Source: Chromobacterium violaceum ATCC 12472
GTDB lineage: Bacteria; Pseudomonadota; Gammaproteobacteria; Burkholderiales; Chromobacteriaceae
Direction of reading: 5' to 3'
DNA: 64,000 bases
Assembly: GCF_000007705.1 (NCBI RefSeq)
Contig: NC_005085.1
Location: forward strand, 3,109,752 to 3,173,751
Shown here in pieces: positions 1 through 8,658 of this stretch; positions within the stretch are counted from its first letter, which is position 1; each line of letters begins with the position of its first letter. A program made the position numbers and the translations under genes. The notes beneath the pieces were generated by a model. The model was not told where the DNA came from. It searched no databases and saw only the letters and a program-made list of their open reading frames with translations.

Positions 1-31
1 CCCAGCCTTTAGCCAACCGCGCCAAGTCATT

Positions 32-1414
32 GTGAAACCAGCCGCTTTTTCCACCCTGCCCCTGCCCGCTCCCTTGCTGTCCAACCTGGACAGCCTGGGC
101 TACCACCAGATGACCGCCATCCAGGCCGCCAGCCTGCCCGCCATTCTGGAAGGCCGCGACCTGATCGCCCAGGCCAAGACCGGCAGCGGCAAGACGGCTG
201 CGTTCGGCCTGGGCCTGTTGTCCAGCATCAATCCGCGCTGGTTCGGCGTGCAGGCGCTGGTGATGTGCCCGACGCGCGAGCTGGCCGATCAGGTGGCGCA
301 GGAAATCCGCCGCCTGGCGCGCGCCATCGACAATATCAAGGTGGTGACGCTGACCGGCGGCACGCCGATGGGACCGCAGATCGGCTCGCTGGAGCACGGC
401 GCCCATATCGTCGTCGGCACGCCGGGCCGGCTGCAGGACCACCTGTTCCGCGAAACGCTGAACCTGACCGGCGTGAAGACGCTGGTGCTGGACGAGGCGG
501 ACCGCATGATAGACATGGGCTTCATCGAGGAAATCGTCGGCATCGTCCGCGCCTGCCCGAGAACCCGCCAGACCCTGCTGTTCTCGGCCACCTATCCGGA
601 AGACATCCGCAAGGCCAGCGCGCAGTTCCTGAAAAATCCGGTGGAAGTGAAGGTGGAGTCGCTGCACAAGGCCGACCACATCGAGCAGTGGTTCTACAAG
701 GTGAAGCCGGAAACCCGGCTGGAGACGGTCAGCCGCATCCTGCGCCACCTACGCCCCACTTCGGCGCTGGCCTTCTGCAACACCCGCGAGCGCTGCAAAG
801 AGCTGGTGCGCGAGCTGCAGGAACAGGGCTTCCACGCGCTGACGCTGCACGGCGACCTGGAGCAGCGCGAGCGCGACCAGATCCTGCTGCGCTTCGCCAA
901 CAAGAGCGCCACCGTGCTGGTGGCCACCGACGTGGCGGCGCGCGGCCTGGACATCAAGGAGCTGGACGTGGTGATCAATGTCGACGTCACCCACGATCCG
1001 GAAGTGCACATCCACCGCATCGGCCGCACCGGCCGCGGCGAGCAGCACGGCCTGGCGCTGACCCTGGCCACCGACAGCGAAGCCAAGCGCCTGGTGCAGA
1101 TCGAAAACTACCAGCAGGCCGAGCTGACCTGGGCCGACGTCGAAGAGCTGACCCCGGCGCCGGGCGGCCCGCTGCTGCCGCCGATGGTGACGCTGGAGAT
1201 CGCCGGCGGCAAACGCGAGAAGCTGCGCCCGGGCGACCTGTTGGGCGCGCTGACCGGCGAGGCCGGCTTCGCCGGCAGCCAGATCGGCAAGATCAACATC
1301 TTCGAGTTCAACAGCTTCGTCGCGCTGGACCGCGCCATCGCCGAAGACGCGCTGGCCAAGCTATCCCGCGGCAAGATCAAGGGCAAGCAGTTCAAGATGC
1401 GCTTGGTCGGCTGA
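32..1414 (+). CDS. dbpA: ATP-dependent RNA helicase DbpA
   Basis: DEAD-box helicase that in studied bacteria acts on 23S rRNA hairpin 92 during 50S subunit assembly. The 460-residue product has the Q motif near residues 6-31, Walker A AKTGSGKT at 48-55, DEAD at 154-157, SAT at 185-187 and the HRIGRTGR motif. The last ~75 residues match the DbpA RNA-binding domain (LRPGDLLGAL, then GKINIFEFNSFVAL), which separates it from other DEAD proteins. It starts with GTG and no clear ribosome site is visible so close to the window edge; the N-terminus (FSTLPLP) is where DbpA proteins normally begin. A bidirectional terminator follows. A degenerate second copy of its 3' end lies near 2870-2965. Confidence 0.95.
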   Translation: MKPAAFSTLPLPAPLLSNLDSLGYHQMTAIQAASLPAILEGRDLIAQAKTGSGKTAAFGLGLLSSINPRWFGVQALVMCPTRELADQVAQEIRRLARAIDNIKVVTLTGGTPMGPQIGSLEHGAHIVVGTPGRLQDHLFRETLNLTGVKTLVLDEADRMIDMGFIEEIVGIVRACPRTRQTLLFSATYPEDIRKASAQFLKNPVEVKVESLHKADHIEQWFYKVKPETRLETVSRILRHLRPTSALAFCNTRERCKELVRELQEQGFHALTLHGDLEQRERDQILLRFANKSATVLVATDVAARGLDIKELDVVINVDVTHDPEVHIHRIGRTGRGEQHGLALTLATDSEAKRLVQIENYQQAELTWADVEELTPAPGGPLLPPMVTLEIAGGKREKLRPGDLLGALTGEAGFAGSQIGKINIFEFNSFVALDRAIAEDALAKLSRGKIKGKQFKMRLVG

Positions 1415-1437
1415 TCCGCGCCGCCGCAGATCAAAAA

Positions 1438-1457
1438 GGCCATCCCGCGGGATGGCC
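1438..1457. terminator. bidirectional terminator between dbpA and the GDPD gene
   Basis: A perfect 20-bp palindrome (GGCCATCCCG/CGGGATGGCC) is preceded by five A's, so it carries a U tract for the leftward gene and a weaker T-rich tail for dbpA. Stem sequence and flank closely resemble the hairpin at 2998-3028, which suggests both derive from one ancestral dbpA terminator. Confidence 0.75.
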
Positions 1458-1483
1458 TTGTCGTTTCGCCTCGCCGGCCGCCC

Positions 1484-2746
1484 TCAGTCGCGTCCCAGCT
1501 TGGAGTAGGCAATCGGCTTGTTGGCGCCGCTCTGCAGGATGCCGCTGATGTCCTGCTGGTCGCTCGGGCGATAGAAGTAGAAACAGTCCTCGCCGTTTTC
1601 CGTCTGCTTGTGCATCATCTGGATGCCGATGCCGTTCAACAGAATGCTGGATTCCAGCAGCACCTTGCGGGCGTCGTCGACGTTGTCGCACTTGAAGAAG
1701 GTGTCGACGCGCTTGCTCAACTCCAGCAGCACATGGGAGAAGTCCCGATTGTCGGCATACTGGCGGAAGTCGGAGGTCGACGCATGGATCGCCTTGTTGC
1801 CGGCCACCGCCAGATCGACGATGGGCTGGCGCAGGTCCCACAAAATGCCGTCATAGCCCTGGAAGCCGTTGCCCTCCACCAGCGCGCGCAGATTATCCAT
1901 CGCTTGCGGGTGATAGCCCGCGGCGGGATCCTTCAGCGAAAAGTCCGGATTCATATTGTCCTTGCCGAACAGATCCGCGGTCTTGATGCCGGGCGCGATA
2001 TTGATGCCCATCATCCCTCTTTGCTCCGCCCGCTCCTTCAACTCCTTCAGCGCCTCGTGCTTGAACGAACAGAACACGATGTTTTCCAGCGGCGTGGCGG
2101 ACTGTCCATTCGAGCCTTCGGCCAGCAGGTCCAGCATCTCGGTGACGGCGCCGGCGTCTTTCAGCTCGATATTGAGAATGATCGGATTCTTGCCGCACTG
2201 CGTCAGCGTCTGGTTGGCGTCGTTGACCAGCTCCATCACCTCGGCGAGCGTCGGCATCGTTTCGCCATTGCGGCCGAGCGGGATCTTTTGCAACTCCGCC
2301 ACCGTCTTCTGCCCGACCAGGTAAGACTCCTTGGTCTCCCCTGCCGGGAGCTGGGCGCCGCTGCGGTCGGCCCCGAAAGCGTTGCGCCAGATTTCGTCGT
2401 CGTGGGTGACCACCACCTTGCCGTCTCCGGACTTGAAGATGTCGATCTCGATAGCGTCCGCCCCGTCCAGGATGGCGGCCTTGATCGCCTGCAGGCTGTT
2501 TTCCGGCAGGTATTTGTCCGGAAAGGTGGAGCCGAACACGCTGGTGGGGCCGGTGCCGCGATGTGCCGTCAGCAACAGGTGGTGGCCGGTGCGTTCCTTC
2601 AGCATCTCGCTATAGCCGCGGGACTGCAGCATGGTTTGCTTTTCGCCCTCGTTCAGCCGGGTCAGGCTGCGATCCGGCTGCCCGCCGACATCGGAATGCG
2701 CCTGGACATGAGACATGGACTGTGTGGAAATCGATGAAGTAAACAT
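1484..2746 (-). CDS. glycerophosphodiester phosphodiesterase-like protein
   Basis: Predicted GDPD-type TIM-barrel hydrolase that would cleave glycerophosphodiesters to an alcohol and glycerol-3-phosphate. With the ATG at 2746 it has 420 residues. Family landmarks are visible: HRG at 62-64, PEN at 81-83, E100-x-D102, and HD at 115-116. The reading frame is open upstream to 3058 but that part overlaps the next terminator and has no family similarity, so the ATG giving MFTSSISTQS is preferred; its ribosome site (GGGA) is weak. There is no hydrophobic signal peptide. The first ~45 residues are rich in Ser, Thr, Gln and His, as in many type III secretion substrates, but that is inference only. The gene lies between dbpA and a decayed duplicate of the dbpA tail, which marks it as an acquired insert. 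Confidence 0.75.
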   Translation of the reverse strand: MFTSSISTQSMSHVQAHSDVGGQPDRSLTRLNEGEKQTMLQSRGYSEMLKERTGHHLLLTAHRGTGPTSVFGSTFPDKYLPENSLQAIKAAILDGADAIEIDIFKSGDGKVVVTHDDEIWRNAFGADRSGAQLPAGETKESYLVGQKTVAELQKIPLGRNGETMPTLAEVMELVNDANQTLTQCGKNPIILNIELKDAGAVTEMLDLLAEGSNGQSATPLENIVFCSFKHEALKELKERAEQRGMMGINIAPGIKTADLFGKDNMNPDFSLKDPAAGYHPQAMDNLRALVEGNGFQGYDGILWDLRQPIVDLAVAGNKAIHASTSDFRQYADNRDFSHVLLELSKRVDTFFKCDNVDDARKVLLESSILLNGIGIQMMHKQTENGEDCFYFYRPSDQQDISGILQSGANKPIAYSKLGRD

Positions 2747-2869
2747 ATTTGTGTTCCCATGCGATGAGTGATGAAACCTATAGCCACACCTAACAGAGCT
2801 CAACTCCATTGGCATCCGATATTGCTTTGCCGCATGGTAGCCGGGTTGTCGGACAGGAACTTTCAAAAA

Positions 2870-2965
2870 ACGGGCATGCGGATCGGCAAGCCCAACGGCT
2901 TTGAGTTCAACTGCTTCATCGCGCAGGATCGCGCCATCGCCCGGAGAACGCCGCTCAAACCCTCC
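2870..2965 (+). pseudogene. remnant of a second dbpA 3' end
   Basis: Plus-strand translation gives IGKPNGFEFN followed by CFIAQDRAIA, matching the DbpA C-terminus IGKINIFEFN then SFVALDRAIA encoded at 1283-1345. Nucleotide similarity runs from about 2880 to 2965 and the adjacent terminators (2998 and 1438) are also alike. The rest of dbpA is missing, so this is a fragment left when DNA carrying the GDPD gene was inserted or recombined next to dbpA. Confidence 0.8.
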
Positions 2966-2997
2966 CCCGGCGGGGCCGGGCTCCGCCCTCCTCAAAC

Positions 2998-3028
2998 GAC
3001 AAAGCCATCCCCGAGGGATGGCTTTGTC
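2998..3028. terminator. bidirectional terminator downstream of tauD
   Basis: Perfect 14-bp stem (GACAAAGCCATCCC and its complement) with a 3-nt loop. It sits 70 bp past the tauD stop and next to the dbpA remnant, whose original terminator it probably was. Confidence 0.7.
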
Positions 3029-3095
3029 GCCGGAAGCGCGCCTCAAACCATCAGGCAAACGCCTGAGAGCGGAACCCGCGTTTTGCGCGCCGCGC

Positions 3096-3929
3096 CTAGT
3101 ATGGACGGTCGCCCAGTATCGTCGCCCGGTGCATCACCCGCCGCGCCGGCCGGTAATCGTCCACCGCGTAATGGATGGTGCAGCGATTGTCCCAAAACGC
3201 CACGTCGCCCGGCTGCCAGCGCCAACGTATCGAAAACTCCGGCCGGGATTGGTGGGCGAACAGGAATTGCAGCAACGCCTGGCCCTCGGCTTCCGGCAAG
3301 TCGTTGACGGCGACGGTGAAGCCTTCGCTGACGAACAGCGCGCGGCGGCCGCTTTCCGGATGGATGCGCACCAGCGGATGGCTGATCGGCGGATGCTTGC
3401 GCCGGGTCTCGTCCCAGCGGCGGCGGTCGTCGTCGGTCAGGCCGTAACGCGCCAGCGGAAAGGATTTGGCGAAGTCGTGAACCGCGCTCAGGCCGTCCAG
3501 CCTGGCTTTCAGGCTGGCCGACAGCGCCTCGTAGGCGGCGATGCCGCTGGCCCACAGCGTGTCGCCGCCCAGTTCCGGCAGTTGCCGCGCCGCCAGCACC
3601 GCGCCCAGCGGCGGGGTTTCGATGAAGGTGACGTCGGTGTGCCAGACCGCGTTGTCCTGCAAATCCACCGCGTCGGTGTCCAGCACCATGATCTCGCGCG
3701 CGTCCGGATGCTGCGGGTAGATCGGGTGGGTATGCAGGTCGCCGAAGCGCACCGCGAAATTGCGCTGCTGCAGCGGCGTGATGTCCTGGCCGCGGAAAAA
3801 CAGCACCTGATGGCGCAGCAGCGCCTCGCTCAATGCCCGGCGCCGCTCGTCGTCCAAGGGCCGCGCCAGGTCTATCCCCTCCACCACCGCGCCCAGCGCC
3901 GGGCTCAGGCGGGTCAATTGCAAACTCAT
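3096..3929 (-). CDS. tauD: taurine dioxygenase
   Basis: Fe(II)/2-oxoglutarate-dependent dioxygenase that oxidises taurine and releases sulfite and aminoacetaldehyde in the cytoplasm. The 277-residue length is normal. The facial triad is visible as HxD in WHTDVTF (near residue 97) and a distal His in the MHRATI segment near the end, with the 2-oxoglutarate Arg region R-P-A-R-R just before it. Start ATG at 3929 has a strong AGGAG site 6 nt upstream. It follows tauC by 36 bp as last gene of tauABCD, so it is probably expressed under sulfate limitation. Confidence 0.93.
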   Translation of the reverse strand: MSLQLTRLSPALGAVVEGIDLARPLDDERRRALSEALLRHQVLFFRGQDITPLQQRNFAVRFGDLHTHPIYPQHPDAREIMVLDTDAVDLQDNAVWHTDVTFIETPPLGAVLAARQLPELGGDTLWASGIAAYEALSASLKARLDGLSAVHDFAKSFPLARYGLTDDDRRRWDETRRKHPPISHPLVRIHPESGRRALFVSEGFTVAVNDLPEAEGQALLQFLFAHQSRPEFSIRWRWQPGDVAFWDNRCTIHYAVDDYRPARRVMHRATILGDRPY

Positions 3930-3965
3930 GCGAATCTCCTCGCTATTATCTTTGTCGATCAGTCT

Positions 3966-4814
3966 TCAGCCTTGTTGTCCATGCCAAGGCGCCAGCCGGC
4001 GCTGCAGCGCGCGCAGGCCCAGCTCCAGCGCGAAGGCCACCGCGGCGATCGCCAGAATGCCCAGCACCACCACGTCGGTAACCAGGAACTGCGCCGCCGA
4101 CTGCACCATGAAGCCGAGGCCGCGCGTGGCCGCCACCAGCTCCGCCGCCACCAGCGTGGACCAGCCGGCCCCCAGGCCGATGCGGATGCCGGTGAGGATC
4201 TGCGGCAGCGCCTCCGGCAGCACCACCAGCCACAGCAGCTGCGAACGGCTGGCGCCCAGGCTCTGCGCCGCCCGCAGCCGGTTGCGGCCGACCTGGGCCA
4301 CGCCGTGGCGGGTGGCGATGGCCACCGGCGCCAGGATGGCCAGGAAAATCAGCAGCACCTTGGACAGCTCGCCGATGCCGAACCAGATCACGATCAGCGG
4401 CAGGTAGGCGAGCGGCGGCACCGGACGATATGCCTCCAGCATCGGATCAAGCAAACCCTGTGCCAGCGGGCTGCGCCCCATCAGCGCGCCCAGCGGCACG
4501 CCCACCGCCACCGCGGCGACCAATGCCAGCGCGATGCGTTGCAAGCTGGCCTCCAGGTGCTGCCACAGCGTGGCGTCCATGAAACCCTGTCCGGCGACGA
4601 CAAACAGCTTGCCCAGCACCGCCTCCGGCGAGGGCAGAAACAGCGCCGGCACCCAGCCGCTATGCGCCAATAGCCACCAGCCGCCCAGCAGGGCCGCCAG
4701 GCTGGCCGCGCCCAGCCATAGCCGGGACGGCTCGCGTCCCGGCCGCGGGCCTCCATCGATGCGGGAAGAAACGGACAACAGCTCCCGCTCCGCGGTGGTT
4801 TCGATGCCGCTCAT
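3966..4814 (-). CDS. tauC: taurine ABC transporter permease
   Basis: Inner-membrane permease of the taurine importer, 282 residues. It has a hydrophobic segment near residues 33-50 and several more later, and a BPD-transporter-type EAA loop around GRNRLRAAQSLGASRSQLLWLV. The start is fixed by context: ATG at 4814 overlaps the tauB stop (ATGA) and lies 7 nt from AGGAGG; an ATG 6 nt upstream is too close to that site. It works with TauB (ATPase) and TauA (binding protein). Confidence 0.93.
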   Translation of the reverse strand: MSGIETTAERELLSVSSRIDGGPRPGREPSRLWLGAASLAALLGGWWLLAHSGWVPALFLPSPEAVLGKLFVVAGQGFMDATLWQHLEASLQRIALALVAAVAVGVPLGALMGRSPLAQGLLDPMLEAYRPVPPLAYLPLIVIWFGIGELSKVLLIFLAILAPVAIATRHGVAQVGRNRLRAAQSLGASRSQLLWLVVLPEALPQILTGIRIGLGAGWSTLVAAELVAATRGLGFMVQSAAQFLVTDVVVLGILAIAAVAFALELGLRALQRRLAPWHGQQG

Positions 4815-5596
4815 GCCCATGCCTCCTGTTTGCGCTGGGCGAACACGTCGGCCAGCAGTTGTTCCCGCAGCGCGATGAACTCCGGATCGGACTTGATCGC
4901 CCGCGCGCTGTCGCCGGCGCGCCAGCGGCGGCTGAACGGCGGGCGCAGCGTCTTGACGATGCGTCCCGGCCCCGGCGACATCAGCACCAGTTCGGTGGCG
5001 AGGAACAGCGCCTCCTCGATGTCGTGGGTGATCAGGAACACGCTGCTGCCGGACTCCGCCCACACCTTGAGCAGCAGTTCCTGCATCTGCTCGCGGGTGA
5101 AGGCATCCAGCGCGCCGAACGGCTCGTCCATCAGCAGCGCGCCGGCGCGGCCGGCCAAGGCGCGGGCGATGCCGACGCGCTGCTTCTGCCCGCCGGACAG
5201 CTGCCAGGGGTAGCGGGCGCCGGCCTCGGCCAGGTCCACCTGGGCCAGCGCCCGCCCGGCCAACTCCCGCCGCTCGGCGCGCGGCACGCCGCGCAGGCGC
5301 AAGCCGAAGGCCACGTTGTCGAGCGCGCTCAGCCACGGCAGCAGGGCGTGCTGCTGGAACACCACCGCGCGCTCGGCACCCGGCCCCGCCACCGGCACGC
5401 CGCCGAAGCGCACGCTGCCGGAATCGGGAAACTGGAAGCCGGCGAACAGGTTGAGCAGCGTGGTCTTGCCGCAGCCGGACGGCCCCAGCGCCACCGCCAG
5501 CTCGCCCGGCCCCACGTTCAGCGATACCCCGTCCAACGCCGGCTGCGCCTGGCCGGGATAGCGAACCGACACCCTGTCTGCGGTCAAGGCTGCCAT
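4811..5596 (-). CDS. tauB: taurine ABC transporter ATP-binding protein
   Basis: ATPase subunit of the taurine importer, 261 residues from the ATG at 5596; a GTG two codons upstream (5602) overlaps the tauA stop and is an alternative. Motifs: Walker A GPSGCGKT, signature LSGGQKQR, Walker B ALLMDEP, and the switch His in LITHD. A GAGGTGA ribosome site spans the tauA stop. The 3' end overlaps tauC by 4 nt, implying translational coupling. Confidence 0.93.
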   Translation of the reverse strand: MAALTADRVSVRYPGQAQPALDGVSLNVGPGELAVALGPSGCGKTTLLNLFAGFQFPDSGSVRFGGVPVAGPGAERAVVFQQHALLPWLSALDNVAFGLRLRGVPRAERRELAGRALAQVDLAEAGARYPWQLSGGQKQRVGIARALAGRAGALLMDEPFGALDAFTREQMQELLLKVWAESGSSVFLITHDIEEALFLATELVLMSPGPGRIVKTLRPPFSRRWRAGDSARAIKSDPEFIALREQLLADVFAQRKQEAWA

Positions 5597-5598
5597 GC

Positions 5599-6588
5599 TC
5601 ACCTCGCCGTCTTGACGAAGCGGTTGGTCACGTAAGGGCCGTAGTCAGGCTGCAGCGCCTCCACCTTGCCCTGCGCCCTCAGGAATGCCGCGGTCTTGCC
5701 CACCGCCGCCACGAACGGCGACTGCAGCAGCGCGATCTGATCGTCGCGGCCCAGAAAGCGGTTGCCCTTCAGCCCGGCCACCACATCCGGCGCCGCCGCG
5801 CCGGTCAACCGGCTGATCTTGGCGATATTGGAAGCGTTGGCGATGAAGGCCTGCGGATCGGCCAGGTAGCCGGAGATGGCGTCCAGCGACACCTTGGCGA
5901 AGCGGGACACGAACTCGGGATGCGCGGCGGCGAAGTCCTTGCGCACCACCCAGATGTCGTAGGTGGGCGCGCCCCACTTGGCCACCTCGGCCGAGCTGGT
6001 CAGCACCGCGCCGCCGGGTTTGATCTTGCCGAGCGCGGGGTCCCAGACATAAGCGGCGTCGATGTCGCCGCGCTGCCAGGCGGCGGCGATCTCGCCGGGA
6101 CGCAGATTGAGGATCTTCACCTGGGCCGGGTCCACGCCCCAATGGCGCAACGCCGCCAGCAGGCTGTAATGGGTGGTGGAGACGAAGGGCACCGCCACCT
6201 TCTTGCCGATCAGGTCCCGCGGCTTGGCGATGCCGCTGCCCTTGCGCGCCACCAGCGCCTCGGCGGAGCCGATCTCGTCGGCCACCAGGAAGGTTTCGAT
6301 CGGCAGGCCGCGGCTGGCGGCGGCCGCCAGCGGGCTGGAGCCGATATTGCCGATGGCCACGTCGCCGGAGGCCACCGCGGCGATCAGGTCGGCGCCGCTG
6401 TCGAACTTGCGCCAGTTGATGCGGCTGCCGGTGGCTTTCTCGTAGGCGCCGTCCGCCTGCGGCACCTTGGTGGGATCGATGCCGGTCTGATAGCCGACAG
6501 TGACCGCGTCGGCCGACGCAGCCGCGCCGGCGGAAAGCGCCAATGCGGCGGAAAGGATCAGTCTGAGGAATGCGTGCGGTTTCGCCAT
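5599..6588 (-). CDS. tauA: taurine-binding periplasmic protein
   Basis: Solute-binding protein of the taurine transporter, 329 residues from ATG at 6588. The frame is open upstream to 6705, but the chosen start gives a classical signal peptide (MAKPHAFLRL, then a hydrophobic Ala/Leu stretch, cleavage near SADAVTVGYQ). The mature part has the NitT/TauT features GYQTGIDP, GNIGSSPL and the VWDPAL segment. First gene of tauABCD; two inverted repeats lie in its upstream region. Confidence 0.92.
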   Translation of the reverse strand: MAKPHAFLRLILSAALALSAGAAASADAVTVGYQTGIDPTKVPQADGAYEKATGSRINWRKFDSGADLIAAVASGDVAIGNIGSSPLAAAASRGLPIETFLVADEIGSAEALVARKGSGIAKPRDLIGKKVAVPFVSTTHYSLLAALRHWGVDPAQVKILNLRPGEIAAAWQRGDIDAAYVWDPALGKIKPGGAVLTSSAEVAKWGAPTYDIWVVRKDFAAAHPEFVSRFAKVSLDAISGYLADPQAFIANASNIAKISRLTGAAAPDVVAGLKGNRFLGRDDQIALLQSPFVAAVGKTAAFLRAQGKVEALQPDYGPYVTNRFVKTAR

Positions 6589-6609
6589 GGCTTGTCCACT
6601 TGGTACGAG

Positions 6610-6676
6610 TTGGAAATACCGTTCCAATCTAACAAGCGCGCCGCGCCCGGCTAAGCAATTAATCCTGGCTTGCTTA
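6610..6676 (-). promoter_or_regulatory. tauA upstream region with two inverted repeats
   Basis: TTGGAA-6 nt-TTCCAA lies at 6610-6627, and TAAGCAA-11 nt-TTGCTTA at 6652-6676. The second has the size and spacing of LysR-type regulator sites, and tau operons elsewhere are controlled by the LysR-type proteins CysB/Cbl. The link is inferred; no consensus promoter could be fixed. Confidence 0.35.
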
Positions 6677-6704
6677 TCGCGGTTCCTGCAAAACCGCTCG
6701 CCCA

Positions 6705-6730
6705 AAGAAAACAGGGCCTCGCGGCCCTGT
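6705..6730 (-). terminator. terminator of the chemoreceptor gene
   Basis: Minus-strand hairpin ACAGGGCC-4 nt-GGCCCTGT followed by TTTTCTTT, 33 bp past the stop codon of the chemoreceptor gene. Confidence 0.8.
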
Positions 6731-6762
6731 CGGATCTTCCCCGATCCCTGTCGTTGTCTGGT

Positions 6763-8379
6763 TCACACCTGGTATTGCGCCACCGTGCGCTGGATGTTGC
6801 TGGCCTGGCTGCGCAGCTCCTGCGCGGAGCCGGCCGAGTCGGACGAGGCGCGCGAATTGGCCTCCGCCATCTGCGCGATCTGCTCCACCTTCTGCGCGAT
6901 GGTGTTGCTGGCGCTGCCCTGTTCGACGATGCTGCCGGAAATCTCGCCTATCAGCAGCATGCTGTGCTCGGAATTGGTCTTGATCTGCTGGATGGCGTCG
7001 CTGGCGCCGCGCGCCTTTTCCGCCTCCTCGTTCACCCGCGTCACCACCTCCTGCATGCCGCTCACCGCGGCCTGGGTGCCCTGCTGCATCTTGTCTATCA
7101 CCGCGGAGATCTCGGTGGTGGAGCTGGCGGTGCGTTCGGCCAGCTTGCGCACCTCGTCGGCCACCACGGCGAAGCCGCGGCCCATTTCGCCGGCCCGGGC
7201 GGCTTCGATCGCGGCGTTCAGCGCCAAAAGGTTGGTTTGATCGGCGATATCCTTGATCACGCTCAGCACGGTGGCGATGGTGACGCTGTCCTCCCGCAGC
7301 TTGCCGATGCGCTCGGAGGCTTCGCCCACCGACTCCGCCACCGCGCTGATGCCGTCCACCGTGCCCAGCACCACCTTGCTGCCGCGGTCGGCGATCTCGC
7401 CGGCCTCCCGCGCCTGCTGGTTGGCCTCGCGCGCGCGGTCCGCCACGTGATTGATGCTGACCGTCACCTGCTCCACCGCCGCCGCCATAGCCGATGCCGA
7501 CTCGCTCTGCTGCACCGAGCTGGAAGCGATGTCGCCGGAAGACTCCGCCATATGGACGATGGCGCCCTCCATCTCTTCGACGCTGTGGCGGATTTCCTTG
7601 AAGCTTTGCTGCAGCCTGGCCATCAGCTCGTTGAACGCGGTGGCGGTCTTGCCGATCTCATCCATCCGCGCCACCGGCGCGCGCAGGCGGAAATCCAGCG
7701 TCGTCCGGACCGCCTGCATCGCGCTCAGCGTCTGCTCCAGGCTGCTGCGGATGTTGAGGAACAGGTGGCCGCTGAGCCAGCCGCACACCAGAACGGCCGA
7801 CGCCACCAGTATCGCCGACTGCCACCATGCGGCGGTATAGGCGGCGGCATTGTCCTTGCTCAATTGATCGGCCAGCTTGTAGTTGAATTCGATGTGATCG
7901 ATCAGCGCCTGGTTCAGCGCCTTGGCCTCGTTGGACATGTCGCCGGTCATCAGCTTGTCCGCCTCGGCCACATTGTTGCTCTGCAGCAGCTGCAGGTATT
8001 TGTCGCGCTGCTGGCGGTAAAGCTTCATGTCCTCGCGGTCGGTCTGCAGCAGCTTGCGGTCGGCGTCGTTGGAAACCAAATCTTTCTCGTACTTGTCCAG
8101 CGCCGCGTCGAAACGCTTGTCCAGGTCCGCCAGCGCGGCGAATTCCGCCTTCTTGGCAGCTGGATCGGAAAGCGCCACGCTGCGCGCCAGCGTCAGCCTC
8201 ACGTCGGCCAGCGCCTCCTTGGCGTCGTCCAGCGTGTGGATGCTGGGGAAGGTGTTGATCTTCATGTAGTCGAAGCGGTCATTGGCCTGCTGCTGTTTCC
8301 ACAGACCCTGCACGCCCAGCGCCAGCATCGCCAGCAGCGCCAGCACGGTGGTCAACAGCAGTCTCTTGGTAATGGTCAT
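6763..8379 (-). CDS. methyl-accepting chemotaxis protein
   Basis: Membrane chemoreceptor of 538 residues. Order: N-terminal membrane helix (about 7-26), a ~155-residue periplasmic helical sensor with the look of a 4HB_MCP domain, a second membrane helix (about 183-208), a HAMP region, then the long cytoplasmic coiled-coil with the conserved hairpin around [19 protein letters not shown]. There is no C-terminal CheR-tethering pentapeptide; it ends AQYQV. Start ATG at 8379 is preferred over an upstream in-frame ATG because of AAGGAG 6 nt upstream. The ligand cannot be told from sequence. It is a monocistronic unit with its own terminator. Confidence 0.93.
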   Translation of the reverse strand: MTITKRLLLTTVLALLAMLALGVQGLWKQQQANDRFDYMKINTFPSIHTLDDAKEALADVRLTLARSVALSDPAAKKAEFAALADLDKRFDAALDKYEKDLVSNDADRKLLQTDREDMKLYRQQRDKYLQLLQSNNVAEADKLMTGDMSNEAKALNQALIDHIEFNYKLADQLSKDNAAAYTAAWWQSAILVASAVLVCGWLSGHLFLNIRSSLEQTLSAMQAVRTTLDFRLRAPVARMDEIGKTATAFNELMARLQQSFKEIRHSVEEMEGAIVHMAESSGDIASSSVQQSESASAMAAAVEQVTVSINHVADRAREANQQAREAGEIADRGSKVVLGTVDGISAVAESVGEASERIGKLREDSVTIATVLSVIKDIADQTNLLALNAAIEAARAGEMGRGFAVVADEVRKLAERTASSTTEISAVIDKMQQGTQAAVSGMQEVVTRVNEEAEKARGASDAIQQIKTNSEHSMLLIGEISGSIVEQGSASNTIAQKVEQIAQMAEANSRASSDSAGSAQELRSQASNIQRTVAQYQV

Positions 8380-8619
8380 GTCCAACTCCTTGCAGGCCAG
8401 GCGCGTCAAACTGGACTTACGAGAATTTACTTAGAATATTTATAGCTTTCTTTGTCAAACAAACAACAAATCATTCCGTGCCGGAAATATGGCACACAAG
8501 GCCGCCAGCGCATTGATTATTCAAAAGTATTTTCATGTATAGACAAAACGGAGTATGATCTCGCCCCTTGACCGGCATCCCCGCGCGAACACGCAACGGC
8601 CGATGCCGATGGATACACA

Positions 8620-8651
8620 CTGGGTTCCCTCACCCCATTCAGCAAAAAGGA
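8620..8651 (+). ncRNA. candidate preQ1-I riboswitch in the yhhQ leader
   Basis: The 30-odd nt before the yhhQ start follow the class I preQ1 aptamer plan: a 5' stem strand TGGG (8621-8624), a pyrimidine-rich loop TTCCCTCAC, the 3' stem strand CCCA (8634-8637), then an A-rich tail (AGCAAAAAGGA) ending in the ribosome site. The loop TCC can pair with GGA of the Shine-Dalgarno, which is the pseudoknot that hides the site in this class. The resemblance to the Thermoanaerobacter tengcongensis aptamer is close by eye. Ligand binding would lower yhhQ translation. The stem is only 4 bp with a C-U mismatch below it. Confidence 0.65.
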
Positions 8652-8658
8652 TGAAGCC

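Noticed and set aside
2901-4673. 590-codon plus-strand frame
   Set aside because: Antisense to tauD and tauC, Arg/Gln/Ala-rich, no recognisable domain; the opposite strand has clear families with good starts.
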